Positions 19,519 through 27,916 of a DNA stretch of 64,000 nt are shown one piece after another. Each line of letters opens with the position of its first letter. The stretch's first letter is position 1. The notes beneath the pieces are model-generated. The model saw nothing but the letters and a program-made list of their open reading frames with translations, ran no database searches and was not told where the DNA came from. The translations under genes were made by a program, and so were the position numbers. The DNA is from Acidobacteriaceae bacterium (GTDB taxonomy: Bacteria; Acidobacteriota; Terriglobia; Terriglobales; Acidobacteriaceae): assembly GCA_003139095.1 (NCBI GenBank), contig PLHW01000041.1, forward strand, positions 261 to 64,260, in the 5' to 3' direction.

Positions 19519-21291
19519 TCAGGAGGGGATTTCCCAGCCTTCATCCTTCATTTTCTGATTGGTCCAATGCTGTAATTCCTGGAAGAGGGCTGGCTCGATA
19601 ACGACGAAGCGCAAGCCGGCGCGGCCGCCGACATCGGCCCAGACCAGGCGTCCCTTGGCCTGAACCACCGTCTCGCTTTCGGGCAGAAGAAAGCTAACGT
19701 CGAGCATTCCAGCAAAGCCAACAGTATCGGTGACCGAATCGAGTCCCATCCCGCCGGTACTCAGATTCACTCCCTGAACCTGACGCTCCATGCCGTTCGC
19801 GTTGCGGAGGGTAACGGGCAAAGAGACTTTGGCGCGAAAGAATTTTTGCTGCTCCTGGCTGATCGTGCCGAGGGTGGGAGTTCCATCTCCGGTGGGCGAG
19901 TCGATGCCGTACTCGCGGAGCTTGCGGCTCAAGGTGCGGCGCGAGATGCCGAGTTGCTCAGCCGCCTGCGAGCGATGACCGCCGGTCTGTTCAAGCGCGC
20001 GGATAATCATCTGCTCTTCCATGTTTTCGAGATTGCCCTGCGGCAGGGCCGCTCTGACGACCGGCGTCGCGACACCCTCCTCCTGGAATTCGGCCGTCAC
20101 ATCGCCGGCGCCAATTTCGGAGTCGAGCGCGGCCATGGCGAGTTTCGCGACGAGGTTGCGAAGTTCGCGGATGTTGCCGGGCCAGAGATGAGACTGGAGC
20201 GCGGCGACTGCGTCGGCGGTGAAGGTTTTTTCCGGGGCTTTAAGGGAAAGAAAGTAACTGGCTAAGGCGGCGATATCTTCCGGGCGCTCGCGCAGGGGCG
20301 GGACGCGCAACTGAAACTGGCTGAGGCGGTGGAAGAGATCCTTGCGGAAGCGGCCTTCCTTGACCGCCAGATCGAGATCCTGATTGGTGGCGGCGACAAC
20401 GCGGACGTCGACCGTAATTTTGTTGTGACCGCCGAGGCGGTAGTAGGGCGCGCCGTCGAGCACGCGCAGCAACTTCACCTGGATCTGGGGCTGCAACTCT
20501 CCAATTTCGTCAAGGAAGATTGTGCTCTTGTCGGCGAGTTCGAATAATCCGGGCTTGGAGCAGTCGGCGCCGCTGAAGGCGCCTTTTTCGTAGCCAAACA
20601 GTTCGCTCTCGACCAGATGCTCGGGGAGCGCGGCGCAGTTGATATCGACGAGCGATTTTTTGCAGCGGTAGGAAGATTCGTGAATGGTGCGGGCGACCAA
20701 CTCCTTGCCGGTTCCAGTTTCTCCGGTGACGAGGACGGTTTCGGTGTGGCCGGCGACGCGGTCGACCATGCCCATGAACTTGTGCATCACGGGACTGGCG
20801 ATGAGGAACTCGGCGCCCTCGATGACCCGGCGAGCGATGGGAAAGGCGGCAACGCCGGCGCGTGCGGCACTGTGCGCGGGAATGCCGGGCTTGGGCGTTA
20901 TCTCGACGACAACCGCGGCCATGGCGGCGGGAATTGATGTGGCATCGCGCAGCAGCGAGAGACAAAGACGAAGCGGAAATTCCCCGCCCTGTTTCTTGCG
21001 GCCATGCAGGTTGGCTTCGCATCGGCCCTTGTCGCGAACGGCGGGCATGACCAGATTAGCGAGCACGGAACGATCTTCAAAGGAGAGCAATTCGGCGAGA
21101 CTCTTGCCGACCAGATCCTTCGCCTCGTAGCCGTAGCGGCTTACGCCGCCGTTGCAGCCAGTGATGAGGCCATCGAGGCTGAGGGTAAGAACGCACTCCT
21201 GCGCGGGCAGGGCAGGTTCGGGGTCGAGAACGCCGGTGCGATCGGGAGATTGAGAAGAGTTGCCACTGCTCGCTTTATAGCTTTTTTGCAT
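19519..21291 (-). CDS. sigma-54 transcriptional activator with PAS and C-terminal PilZ domains
   Basis: A 590-residue enhancer-binding protein. Domains are: PAS-like sensor (~30-135); AAA+ domain with Walker A GETGTGKE (~190), a variant sigma-54 loop GAFSGA (~237, normally GAFTGA), Walker B STIFLDEIGEL and the arginine-finger region; Fis-type helix-turn-helix (GGHRSQAAEQLGISRRTLSRK, ~425-450); and a PilZ-like c-di-GMP domain at the C-terminus (~475-580), whose RxxxR part is not obvious but whose NLSTGGMGL matches the family's D/NxSxxG motif. It would activate sigma-54 promoters in response to a PAS ligand or c-di-GMP. It is divergent from subtilase 1, whose upstream region contains a GG-N10-GC element. 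The ATG at 21291 was preferred to a GTG 30 nt upstream. Confidence 0.9.
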   Translation of the reverse strand: MQKSYKASSGNSSQSPDRTGVLDPEPALPAQECVLTLSLDGLITGCNGGVSRYGYEAKDLVGKSLAELLSFEDRSVLANLVMPAVRDKGRCEANLHGRKKQGGEFPLRLCLSLLRDATSIPAAMAAVVVEITPKPGIPAHSAARAGVAAFPIARRVIEGAEFLIASPVMHKFMGMVDRVAGHTETVLVTGETGTGKELVARTIHESSYRCKKSLVDINCAALPEHLVESELFGYEKGAFSGADCSKPGLFELADKSTIFLDEIGELQPQIQVKLLRVLDGAPYYRLGGHNKITVDVRVVAATNQDLDLAVKEGRFRKDLFHRLSQFQLRVPPLRERPEDIAALASYFLSLKAPEKTFTADAVAALQSHLWPGNIRELRNLVAKLAMAALDSEIGAGDVTAEFQEEGVATPVVRAALPQGNLENMEEQMIIRALEQTGGHRSQAAEQLGISRRTLSRKLREYGIDSPTGDGTPTLGTISQEQQKFFRAKVSLPVTLRNANGMERQVQGVNLSTGGMGLDSVTDTVGFAGMLDVSFLLPESETVVQAKGRLVWADVGGRAGLRFVVIEPALFQELQHWTNQKMKDEGWEIPS

Positions 21292-21545
21292 GGGCGGAAG
21301 CACGTCGAAGCTGAAGCGCACCGGTCATATCGAGGTCATGCAATGTTGCAACGCGAAGTAAAACGTTTGATTCACTTTATGAAGCGGCCGACGAGCCTAC
21401 AAGGTCCTTCGGCAATTTACGTACTAGCGGTAGCTTACTGATGCTGCCACAGGCTGGCCCGATGGTGAACCTATCGGGCAGGTGATGACCAAACCAAAGT
21501 AATGTCACGTGCGACGCGGGCCAAAATGTCGCGGCACGCCAAGTT

Positions 21546-21559
21546 GGCTCGATTTCCGC
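21546..21559 (+). promoter_or_regulatory. candidate sigma-54 promoter of subtilase 1
   Basis: TTGGCTC, then CCGCTT, with GG (21546-21547) and GC (21558-21559) exactly 10 nt apart, as -24/-12 promoters require. The -24 half fits YTGGC well; the -12 half is weaker. The predicted start near 21571 leaves a ~90-nt leader before the ATG at 21663. A small palindrome TGCAA-TG-TTGCA at 21339-21350 could be an activator site. The remaining bases of this 371-bp gap show no gene. Confidence 0.4.
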
Positions 21560-21662
21560 TTGTGCAAGACTTTTCTGTCTGTTTCGATTCAAGCATTTCA
21601 GTGCGTGTCACTTTGGTGGGGGAGTTGCAGGAAGGAAGGCAGCAATTGGAGATGTGCGCTTT

Positions 21663-23441
21663 ATGAAAGCTAAGTCCTCGGTTGTTTTAGTTGTGTTCGC
21701 ATTGGCCGCGATGGCGGCCGCCAGCAATAACAAGCTTGCGCCGGAACTCCAGCAGTTGAAAGGCAGCGAGAGGCGAGACGTAATCGTGCAGTTCAAGACC
21801 CCCTTGACCGCAAAGCACCATCAGAGTGTGGTCAGGCGAGGCGGTGAACTGAGACAGGAATTGAAGGTAATTAGGGGCGCTGTGTATTCGGTGCCCAGTG
21901 CCATGCTGACTCGCTTGGCCGAGGATCCGGCTGTGGCGTACATCTCGCCTGATCGGCCTTTGAAAGGAGCCGGCATTTCCGCGGCAAGCACTCCCACGGC
22001 AACTACTTCTGCGGCAATCACTGCCGCGGCAACCCTGGATTACCACACCGATACGATAAACGCACCGTACGCCTGGGAATTGGGGTTGGATGGGACAGGA
22101 GTCGGAGTGGCCGTTCTAGACAGCGGGATTACCGATCTTGAAGACTTGCGCGGGAATGGCTACCGGGTTGTTTATAACCAGGACTTTGTGGGAGATGGCG
22201 ACCAAAGCGCTACTGACCTGTATGGTCATGGCAGCCATGTGGCGGGAATCATCGGAGGAGATGGCAAGAAGTCATCCGGTCCGCATGCGTTCTACACATT
22301 CGAGGGCATAGCGCCGAATGTAAATCTGATTAACCTGCGGGTTCTGGACCAAAACGGCGAAGGCACGGACAGCGGCGTGATTAGCGCGATCGAGGCCGCG
22401 ATCAGCCTGAAGGCCAAGTACAACATTCTGGTGGTGAACCTCTCGCTGGGGCGGCCAATTTATGAAAGCTATCTCTTAGACCCGCTTTGTCAGGCCGTGG
22501 AAGCCGCATATCAAGCCGGCATTGTGGTGGTCGTTTCGGCGGGCAACAACGGGCGGGACAACTCTTGGAATAACGACGGCTACGGGACAATTACAGCTCC
22601 GGGAAACGATCCATATGTGATCACGGTGGGCGCGATGAAGACCATGGGGACGCCGAGCCGCACCGACGACCTGATTGCCACCTACAGCTCGAAAGGCCCG
22701 ACGGCGATCGACCATATCGCTAAACCCGATCTGGTCGCGCCGGGAAACCTCATTATCTCTTTGTATAGCCCAGGGTCGCAGCTGGATCAGATGTACCCGA
22801 ACAATGAGATTCCGACGTCGCTGTACAAGACGAATGGCAACAACGCCCGATCGAACACGTATTACCTGCTGAGCGGCACCAGCATGGCGGCGCCGATGGT
22901 GAGCGGGACGGCGGCGTTGATGTTGCAACAGAATCCGGCGCTGTCGCCGGACCAAGTCAAGGCCGCGCTGATGAGAAGCGCGTCCAAGACTTTCCCGCTT
23001 TACAGCAGCTATACCGACCCAGCGACCGGAATTACCTACACCGATCAGTACGACGTGTTTACGGTTGGGGCGGGATACCTGGACATTGAAGCTGCTCTGG
23101 CGAATCAAGGCGTATTCAGCGGGGTGGCAACTTCGCCGATGGTTGCCTATGACCCGGTAACTCAAGGCGTGTACTTCGTGAACAACAGCTTTGCGGTATG
23201 GGGCGGTTCTGCGGACTGGAGCAGCTTTGCGGTATGGGGCGGGAACGCTTTTGTGGGCAGCGATTTTGCGGTGTGGGGAGGGTCGAGCGCGTGGGCCAGT
23301 TTTGCGGTGTGGGGCGGATCGGCGCCGTGGGGGGACAGCACCGACAACGGATTCTTCGCGGTGTGGGGCGGGAGCACGGTGGGGAGCGACAGTACCTCGA
23401 ACACCGAAAGCCTCGGCCTTCTGATTAACGGGGATAACTAA
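21663..23441 (+). CDS. secreted subtilisin-like S8 peptidase with FAVWGG repeats (subtilase 1)
   Basis: A 592-residue exported serine protease. It has a signal peptide (MKAKSSVVLVVFALAAMAA), an I9-like propeptide (~35-95, VIVQFKTPLT to YISPDRPL), and a catalytic domain with Asp ~153 (VAVLDSGITD), His ~189 (GHGSHVAG) and Ser in LSGTSMAAP. After the catalytic domain, the last ~95 residues carry five copies of FAVWGG separated by 6-12 Ser/Ala/Trp-rich residues. Such a tail could form a beta structure, or anchor or export the enzyme; its function is unknown to me. It is clearly paralogous to the subtilase at 30653-32392. The ATG at 21663 follows GGAG by ~11 nt. A strong hairpin follows the stop. 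Confidence 0.92.
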   Translation: MKAKSSVVLVVFALAAMAAASNNKLAPELQQLKGSERRDVIVQFKTPLTAKHHQSVVRRGGELRQELKVIRGAVYSVPSAMLTRLAEDPAVAYISPDRPLKGAGISAASTPTATTSAAITAAATLDYHTDTINAPYAWELGLDGTGVGVAVLDSGITDLEDLRGNGYRVVYNQDFVGDGDQSATDLYGHGSHVAGIIGGDGKKSSGPHAFYTFEGIAPNVNLINLRVLDQNGEGTDSGVISAIEAAISLKAKYNILVVNLSLGRPIYESYLLDPLCQAVEAAYQAGIVVVVSAGNNGRDNSWNNDGYGTITAPGNDPYVITVGAMKTMGTPSRTDDLIATYSSKGPTAIDHIAKPDLVAPGNLIISLYSPGSQLDQMYPNNEIPTSLYKTNGNNARSNTYYLLSGTSMAAPMVSGTAALMLQQNPALSPDQVKAALMRSASKTFPLYSSYTDPATGITYTDQYDVFTVGAGYLDIEAALANQGVFSGVATSPMVAYDPVTQGVYFVNNSFAVWGGSADWSSFAVWGGNAFVGSDFAVWGGSSAWASFAVWGGSAPWGDSTDNGFFAVWGGSTVGSDSTSNTESLGLLINGDN

Positions 23442-23450
23442 CGGGGAGCG

Positions 23451-23492
23451 AATCGGGCTGTCATCGCGGGTGATGGCAGCCCGATTTGGTTT
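23451..23492 (+). terminator. rho-independent-like terminator after subtilase 1
   Basis: A 15-bp stem (AATCGGGCTGTCATC / GATGGCAGCCCGATT, one G-T pair) with a 6-nt loop lies 10 nt after the stop codon and is followed by TGGTTT. The T-run is poor, but the stem is strong. It would separate subtilase 1 from the sensor operon. Confidence 0.65.
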
Positions 23493-23785
23493 CTGGCCGG
23501 AGCGCAGACTGACGACGGGCCGCGCGATTACTTCAGTAAGTACCGGAACTGATTTTTATTGCACTACCATGCGATATACGGGGAGAAGAGGCCTTTGGGC
23601 AGTCGCGGAAGGGACCGAGTTTGTCCCCGCGGATCGACTGAAGGACAAGTCAGAAGCATGGAGAAGGACGATTGAAGAGGTGGAAGTAGACAGAGGCAAC
23701 TGCGCACGCAAGCGAAGGTGAGCAAGCGATTCGCGGTGGGTTCAGACGGTTGCAGGGAGCAAGCGCAGAAGGCAAAGCACGATCT
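23493..23785. other. region upstream of the sensor/peptide-transport operon
   Basis: No gene is supported. The stretch should contain the promoter of the 23786-30422 operon. A TGGG-N11-GTTGCA resembles a -24/-12 element but has the wrong spacing. Nothing else was recognised. Confidence 0.4.
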
Positions 23786-26239
23786 ATGACCAGGCGGGCC
23801 ACGTTGTTCATCGGCGTAACAGCTGCCCTCGGTGTGTGGGTGCTGGGTCATGCCATGCTGCACTGGCAGAGCGCAAGCCTGCCGCGGTTTTTCTGTTATC
23901 TCCTGATCGCGGTTCTCGCCTCGTCACTCAAGATTCAATTACCGGGCATCGACGGGACGATGTCGGTAAATTTCCTGTTTATCCTGCTGGGCGTGCTCGA
24001 GATGAGTTTGCCCGAGACGCTCCTGATCGGGTGCACGGCGAGCCTGACGCAGTGCGTCTGGTCGGCGCGGAAAAGGCCGGATCCAGCCAAGGTTTTTTTC
24101 AATGTCTTTAGCATGATGGCGAATGCCATCGCGCTTTCCTATTTTGTCTTTCACCGGCTGGAAAGAGTGCTGGCTGCGAGCACGCCGTTACTGCTGGTGA
24201 TCACGGCGCTGATATTTTTCCTGGCCAATACACTGCCGGTTTCCGTCATCATTTCTTTGACCGAGGGCAAATCGCCGCGCAAGGTCTGGTCGGAATGCTA
24301 CTTCTGGTCCTTTCCGTATTACCTGGTGGGCGCGGCGGTGGTCTTCCTCGTCGACTTCGTCAATAAGCACACCGGATGGCAGACGACATTGCTCGTGCTG
24401 CCGGTGATCTATTGGGTCTACCGCTCCTACCGGCTTTACCTGGGACGCTTAGAAGCGGAAAAGATACACGTGGAGACGGAGAAGCGGCACGTGGAAGATG
24501 TTGCCAAACTCCACTTGCGAACGATTGAGGCGCTGGCGCTGGCGATCGAAGCGAAAGACCACACGACGCATAAGCATCTTCAGCGAGTGAGGGTGTACGC
24601 GTTGGCCATCGCGAGAGATCTGGATTTTTCGCCAGAGCAGATCGAGGCGCTGCGCGCGGCCGCGCTGCTGCACGACATCGGCAAGCTGGCCGTGCCGGAA
24701 CACATCATTAACAAGCCCGGACGGCTGACGCCGGAAGAATTCGAGAAGATGAAGATCCACCCGGTAGTGGGCTCCGAAATTCTGGAGCGCGTGGCGTTTC
24801 CGTATCCGGTTGCGCCCATTGTGCGATCGCACCACGAGCGGTGGGATGGCAGCGGCTATCCCGACGGGCTGAAGGGGGAACAGATTCCCCACGGGGCGCG
24901 GGTTTTGGCGGCAGTCGATTGCCTGGACGCGCTGGCTTCGCATCGCCAATATCGGCCGGCGCTGCCGCTCGACGACGCCATGAAAGAGGTCGCAAAATTA
25001 TCGGGCAAGTCATTCGATCCGGCGGTGGTCGCGATTCTGGAGCGCCGATATCGCGAACTGGAAGCGATGGCCCATTCTTCGGAAGGTACAGTGGAGCCCG
25101 GATTGTCGGTGCAGGTTCGGGTCGACCGGGGCGAAAGGCCAGCCGCCGGGTTCGAGCAAGGCTTGGCGGCGCCGACAACGAACGAGTCGGACTTTTTGTC
25201 GTCGATCGCATCCGCGCGCCAGGAAGCGCAGACAATGTTCGAGCTCAGCCAGGACTTGGGAAATTCGCTCAGCCTGGGCGAGACGCTTTCGGTGCTCTCG
25301 ATGCGGCTGCGCAAGCTCGTGCCTTACGATTCGATGGCCGTCTTTGTGTTGCGGGACGGTTTCCTGGTGCCGGAGCTGGTAAGCGGCGACAACTTCCGCC
25401 TCCTCTCTTCGCTGAAAATCGGGCCGGGAGAGGGAATCTGCGGGTGGGTCGCGGAGAACCGCAAGCCGATTGTGAACGGCGATCCGGCGATGGAGGCCGG
25501 GTACGCTCCCGATCCCGCTAAGATCACCACGCAGCGCTCCGTGCTGGCGGTGCCGCTCGATGGCCTGAACGGGGTGGTTGGAGTGCTGGCCATGTATCGC
25601 GCGGAACGGGACGCGTTTAACGCCGACCATTTGCGTATCCTGCTGGCCATCAGTTCGAAGATCGCGCTTTCCATGGAGAACGCTCTGAAGTATCAGCAGG
25701 CGGAGAATTCGGCGACCACCGATTACCTGACGGGTCTGCCGAATGCGCGGTCGTTGTTTGTGCATCTTTCGCGCGAATTGACGCGCTGCCGGCGTACGGG
25801 CACGTCGCTGGCGGTGATGGTGTGCGATGTCGACAATTTCAAACAGGTGAACGATCTTTACGGCCACCTGGAGGGCGACAACCTGCTGAAGGATTTTTCC
25901 GCGCAGCTGAAAGAATGCTGCCGCGGCTACGACTATGTTGCGCGCATGGGTGGCGACGAATTTGTGGTGGTCGCGCCGGGTCTGAACCCGGAGGCGAGCG
26001 GGGAAAAGGCCAGCCGTCTGAACGAACTGGCGATCGAAGCGGGGCGCAAGATTGCGGGCCGCAACCTGGTCTCTTTGAGCGTGGGCACCGCGTTCTGTCC
26101 GCAGGACGGTTTCGACGTGGAGCGCCTGCTGGCGGAAGCGGATCGCCGCATGTATTCGATGAAGCAGTTACACCATACCGAACCCGCTCCCGAGCCCGAG
26201 CTTCCCATTTCGCGCGCGCGCGGAGCGACCGTCAACTAG
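23786..26239 (+). CDS. polytopic sensor with HD-GYP, GAF and GGDEF domains
   Basis: An 817-residue inner-membrane c-di-GMP protein. Residues 1-220 form 7-8 membrane helices with the signature LPGIDGTMSVN, NTLPVS and FPYYLVG, shared with the protein at 32434-33162. An HD-GYP phosphodiesterase domain follows (~240-425) with HDIGK (~297) and HHERWDGSGYP (~349), both intact. Next is a GAF domain (~480-635) and a diguanylate cyclase domain (~645-800) with DYLTGLPN, intact GGDEF (~722) and an RxxD inhibitory site (RGYD, ~713). It can therefore be expected both to make and to degrade c-di-GMP. The ATG at 23786 was taken; a TTG 36 nt upstream is possible. Its stop is 10 nt from the permease gene, so it is the first gene of the peptide-transporter operon. 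Confidence 0.92.
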   Translation: MTRRATLFIGVTAALGVWVLGHAMLHWQSASLPRFFCYLLIAVLASSLKIQLPGIDGTMSVNFLFILLGVLEMSLPETLLIGCTASLTQCVWSARKRPDPAKVFFNVFSMMANAIALSYFVFHRLERVLAASTPLLLVITALIFFLANTLPVSVIISLTEGKSPRKVWSECYFWSFPYYLVGAAVVFLVDFVNKHTGWQTTLLVLPVIYWVYRSYRLYLGRLEAEKIHVETEKRHVEDVAKLHLRTIEALALAIEAKDHTTHKHLQRVRVYALAIARDLDFSPEQIEALRAAALLHDIGKLAVPEHIINKPGRLTPEEFEKMKIHPVVGSEILERVAFPYPVAPIVRSHHERWDGSGYPDGLKGEQIPHGARVLAAVDCLDALASHRQYRPALPLDDAMKEVAKLSGKSFDPAVVAILERRYRELEAMAHSSEGTVEPGLSVQVRVDRGERPAAGFEQGLAAPTTNESDFLSSIASARQEAQTMFELSQDLGNSLSLGETLSVLSMRLRKLVPYDSMAVFVLRDGFLVPELVSGDNFRLLSSLKIGPGEGICGWVAENRKPIVNGDPAMEAGYAPDPAKITTQRSVLAVPLDGLNGVVGVLAMYRAERDAFNADHLRILLAISSKIALSMENALKYQQAENSATTDYLTGLPNARSLFVHLSRELTRCRRTGTSLAVMVCDVDNFKQVNDLYGHLEGDNLLKDFSAQLKECCRGYDYVARMGGDEFVVVAPGLNPEASGEKASRLNELAIEAGRKIAGRNLVSLSVGTAFCPQDGFDVERLLAEADRRMYSMKQLHHTEPAPEPELPISRARGATVN

Positions 26240-26249
26240 GAATTTCCCG

Positions 26250-27113
26250 ATGCTGGGCAGAATCGCGCGTCACATTGCCTCGATTGCGGCACTGGTGCTG
26301 ATTGGCGGGCTGCTCTCGGCCACGCTCGTGCGGATGGCGCCCGGCTTCGATTCCGATGAGCGCGAACTCGATCCCAGCCTGAATGCGGAGAGCGTGCACG
26401 CGTTGCGGGCAGAGCACGCGGGGGAAAACAACATTCTCGCCTTTTACTCGGCTTACCTGCGTGGAGCGATGCACGGTGAGCTGGGCGTGTCGCATTCGCT
26501 GGGGCAACCCGTGAGCCGGCTGCTTGGCGAACGCTGGCCGGTGACGGTGCGTGTGGCGGGGATTGGACTCTTGCTGGGATGGGTCGCGGCGGCGCTTCTG
26601 GCCTTCGTCGGCTGCTTGTGGCAGCGGCCGCTCTACCACATTTTTGGCGGCGCCTTGAGCGGCGCATTCCTTTGCATTCCCGCGGCGGTCCTGGCGCTTG
26701 CGTCGGTGATTCTGAATGCGCCGGGTTATCTGGCCATCGCGTTCATCGTGTTTCCAAAGATCTACCGCTATTCCCGCAACCTGCTCGGCAAGTCGTATGC
26801 CCTGCCGCACATCACGGCGGCGCGCGCGCGGGGAGTCGGCGAAATGCGCATCCTGATCTGCCATGTCCTGCCGATCGCCGGACCGCAACTGATCGCGCTG
26901 GCGGGTATTACGGTGAGCCTGGCGCTGGGGGCGAGCATTCCAGTCGAGAGCCTGTGCGGATTGCCGGGAATCGGCCAACTGGCGTGGCAAGCTGCGCTTT
27001 CAAGAGACCTGCCGCTGCTGGTGAACCTGACGGTTCTGGTTACGCTTGTAACCTTGCTCGCGAACTCAGGGGCCGATGTAATGATCTGTATGACGAGGCC
27101 CCGGCAGGGATGA
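26250..27113 (+). CDS. oligopeptide ABC transporter permease, DppB type
   Basis: A 287-residue inner-membrane subunit with a first helix followed by a periplasmic loop, then five more helices. The EAA-type coupling loop is present (ITAARARGVGEMRIL). The segment SLALGASIPVESLCGLPGIG matches the family's EtvFxxPGlG region. It is slightly shorter than typical DppB (306-340 residues). It forms a heterodimer with the next gene product, whose ATG overlaps its TGA. Confidence 0.9.
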   Translation: MLGRIARHIASIAALVLIGGLLSATLVRMAPGFDSDERELDPSLNAESVHALRAEHAGENNILAFYSAYLRGAMHGELGVSHSLGQPVSRLLGERWPVTVRVAGIGLLLGWVAAALLAFVGCLWQRPLYHIFGGALSGAFLCIPAAVLALASVILNAPGYLAIAFIVFPKIYRYSRNLLGKSYALPHITAARARGVGEMRILICHVLPIAGPQLIALAGITVSLALGASIPVESLCGLPGIGQLAWQAALSRDLPLLVNLTVLVTLVTLLANSGADVMICMTRPRQG

Positions 27114-27916
27114 AAGCCGCGCGCGTGCTGGCGTGTGTGATCGTGGTCGCGGTGTGCGCGCTCTCGCTCTGCGCCAACTGGCTTGCGCCCGGGGGATACG
27201 CGAAGCAATTTCGTGAGGCGCCGGGCGCGCCGCCTTCGCGCGAACATCTTTTAGGAACCGACGAAGTAGGGCGCGATCGCTTTGCGCGCGTGCTGTATGG
27301 AACGCGCATCTCGCTTCTGCTCGCGCCAGCGGCCGCCCTGGTCTCAACGGCTTTGGCGGCACTGGTGGGAGGGCTCGCTGGGTACCTGGGGGGAATCTGG
27401 CTGAAGGTAGCGCGCGCTTTTACCGACTTGTTTCTTTCCCTGCCGTGGCTGTTTCTGCTGATCACGGTGCGCGCGCTTTTGCCGCTGAACGTTTCCCCGC
27501 TGAGCTCCGTGCTGATTACGTTTCTGATTCTTGGGTTGCTGGGTTGGGCCGCGTCGGCACGGGTGCTCTCGACGAGCGCCAATACGTTGCGGAATTCGGA
27601 CTTTGTTTTACAGGCGCGCGCGTCGGGAGCGCATGGGCCACGGCTATTTCTGATTCACGTTCTGCCTAACCTGAAGCCGGTTCTCTACGCCCAGTTCTGG
27701 ATTTCGATTCCCGTGTTCATTCTGAGCGAGGCGAATCTGGGCGTGCTTGGACTGGGCGTGGCGGAGCCCCTGCCGTCGTGGGGAAGCCTGTTGCGCGAAC
27801 TGGAAGGAATGCTTTCCTTCCGGGAAGAGCCGTGGCGGCTGGTGCCGCTGGGTTTGCTCATCGTCGTGCTTACGTCATTTCAACTTTTGCTAGAGAAAGA
27901 GGAGGTCACCGCATGA
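27110..27916 (+). CDS. oligopeptide ABC transporter permease, DppC type
   Basis: A 268-residue inner-membrane subunit with the DppC N-terminal signature HLLGTDEVGRDRFARVLYGTR and the coupling loop VLQARASGAHGPRLFLIH followed by LPNLKPVL. The C-terminal part has EANLGVLGLGVAEPLPSWG, typical of DppC/OppC. The start overlaps the dppB stop (ATGA), so translation is coupled, and its own stop overlaps the start of the binding-protein gene in the same way. Confidence 0.92.
   Translation: MKAARVLACVIVVAVCALSLCANWLAPGGYAKQFREAPGAPPSREHLLGTDEVGRDRFARVLYGTRISLLLAPAAALVSTALAALVGGLAGYLGGIWLKVARAFTDLFLSLPWLFLLITVRALLPLNVSPLSSVLITFLILGLLGWAASARVLSTSANTLRNSDFVLQARASGAHGPRLFLIHVLPNLKPVLYAQFWISIPVFILSEANLGVLGLGVAEPLPSWGSLLRELEGMLSFREEPWRLVPLGLLIVVLTSFQLLLEKEEVTA

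Noticed and set aside
23170-23400. Regular repeats resembling a CRISPR array
   Set aside because: They are coding repeats (FAVWGG) in frame in the subtilase; spacers are not unique and no cas genes are present.
23735-23756. TGGG...GTTGCA as sigma-54 promoter of the sensor operon
   Set aside because: GG and GC are 11 nt apart instead of 10, and the element would lie within 30-40 nt of the start codon.
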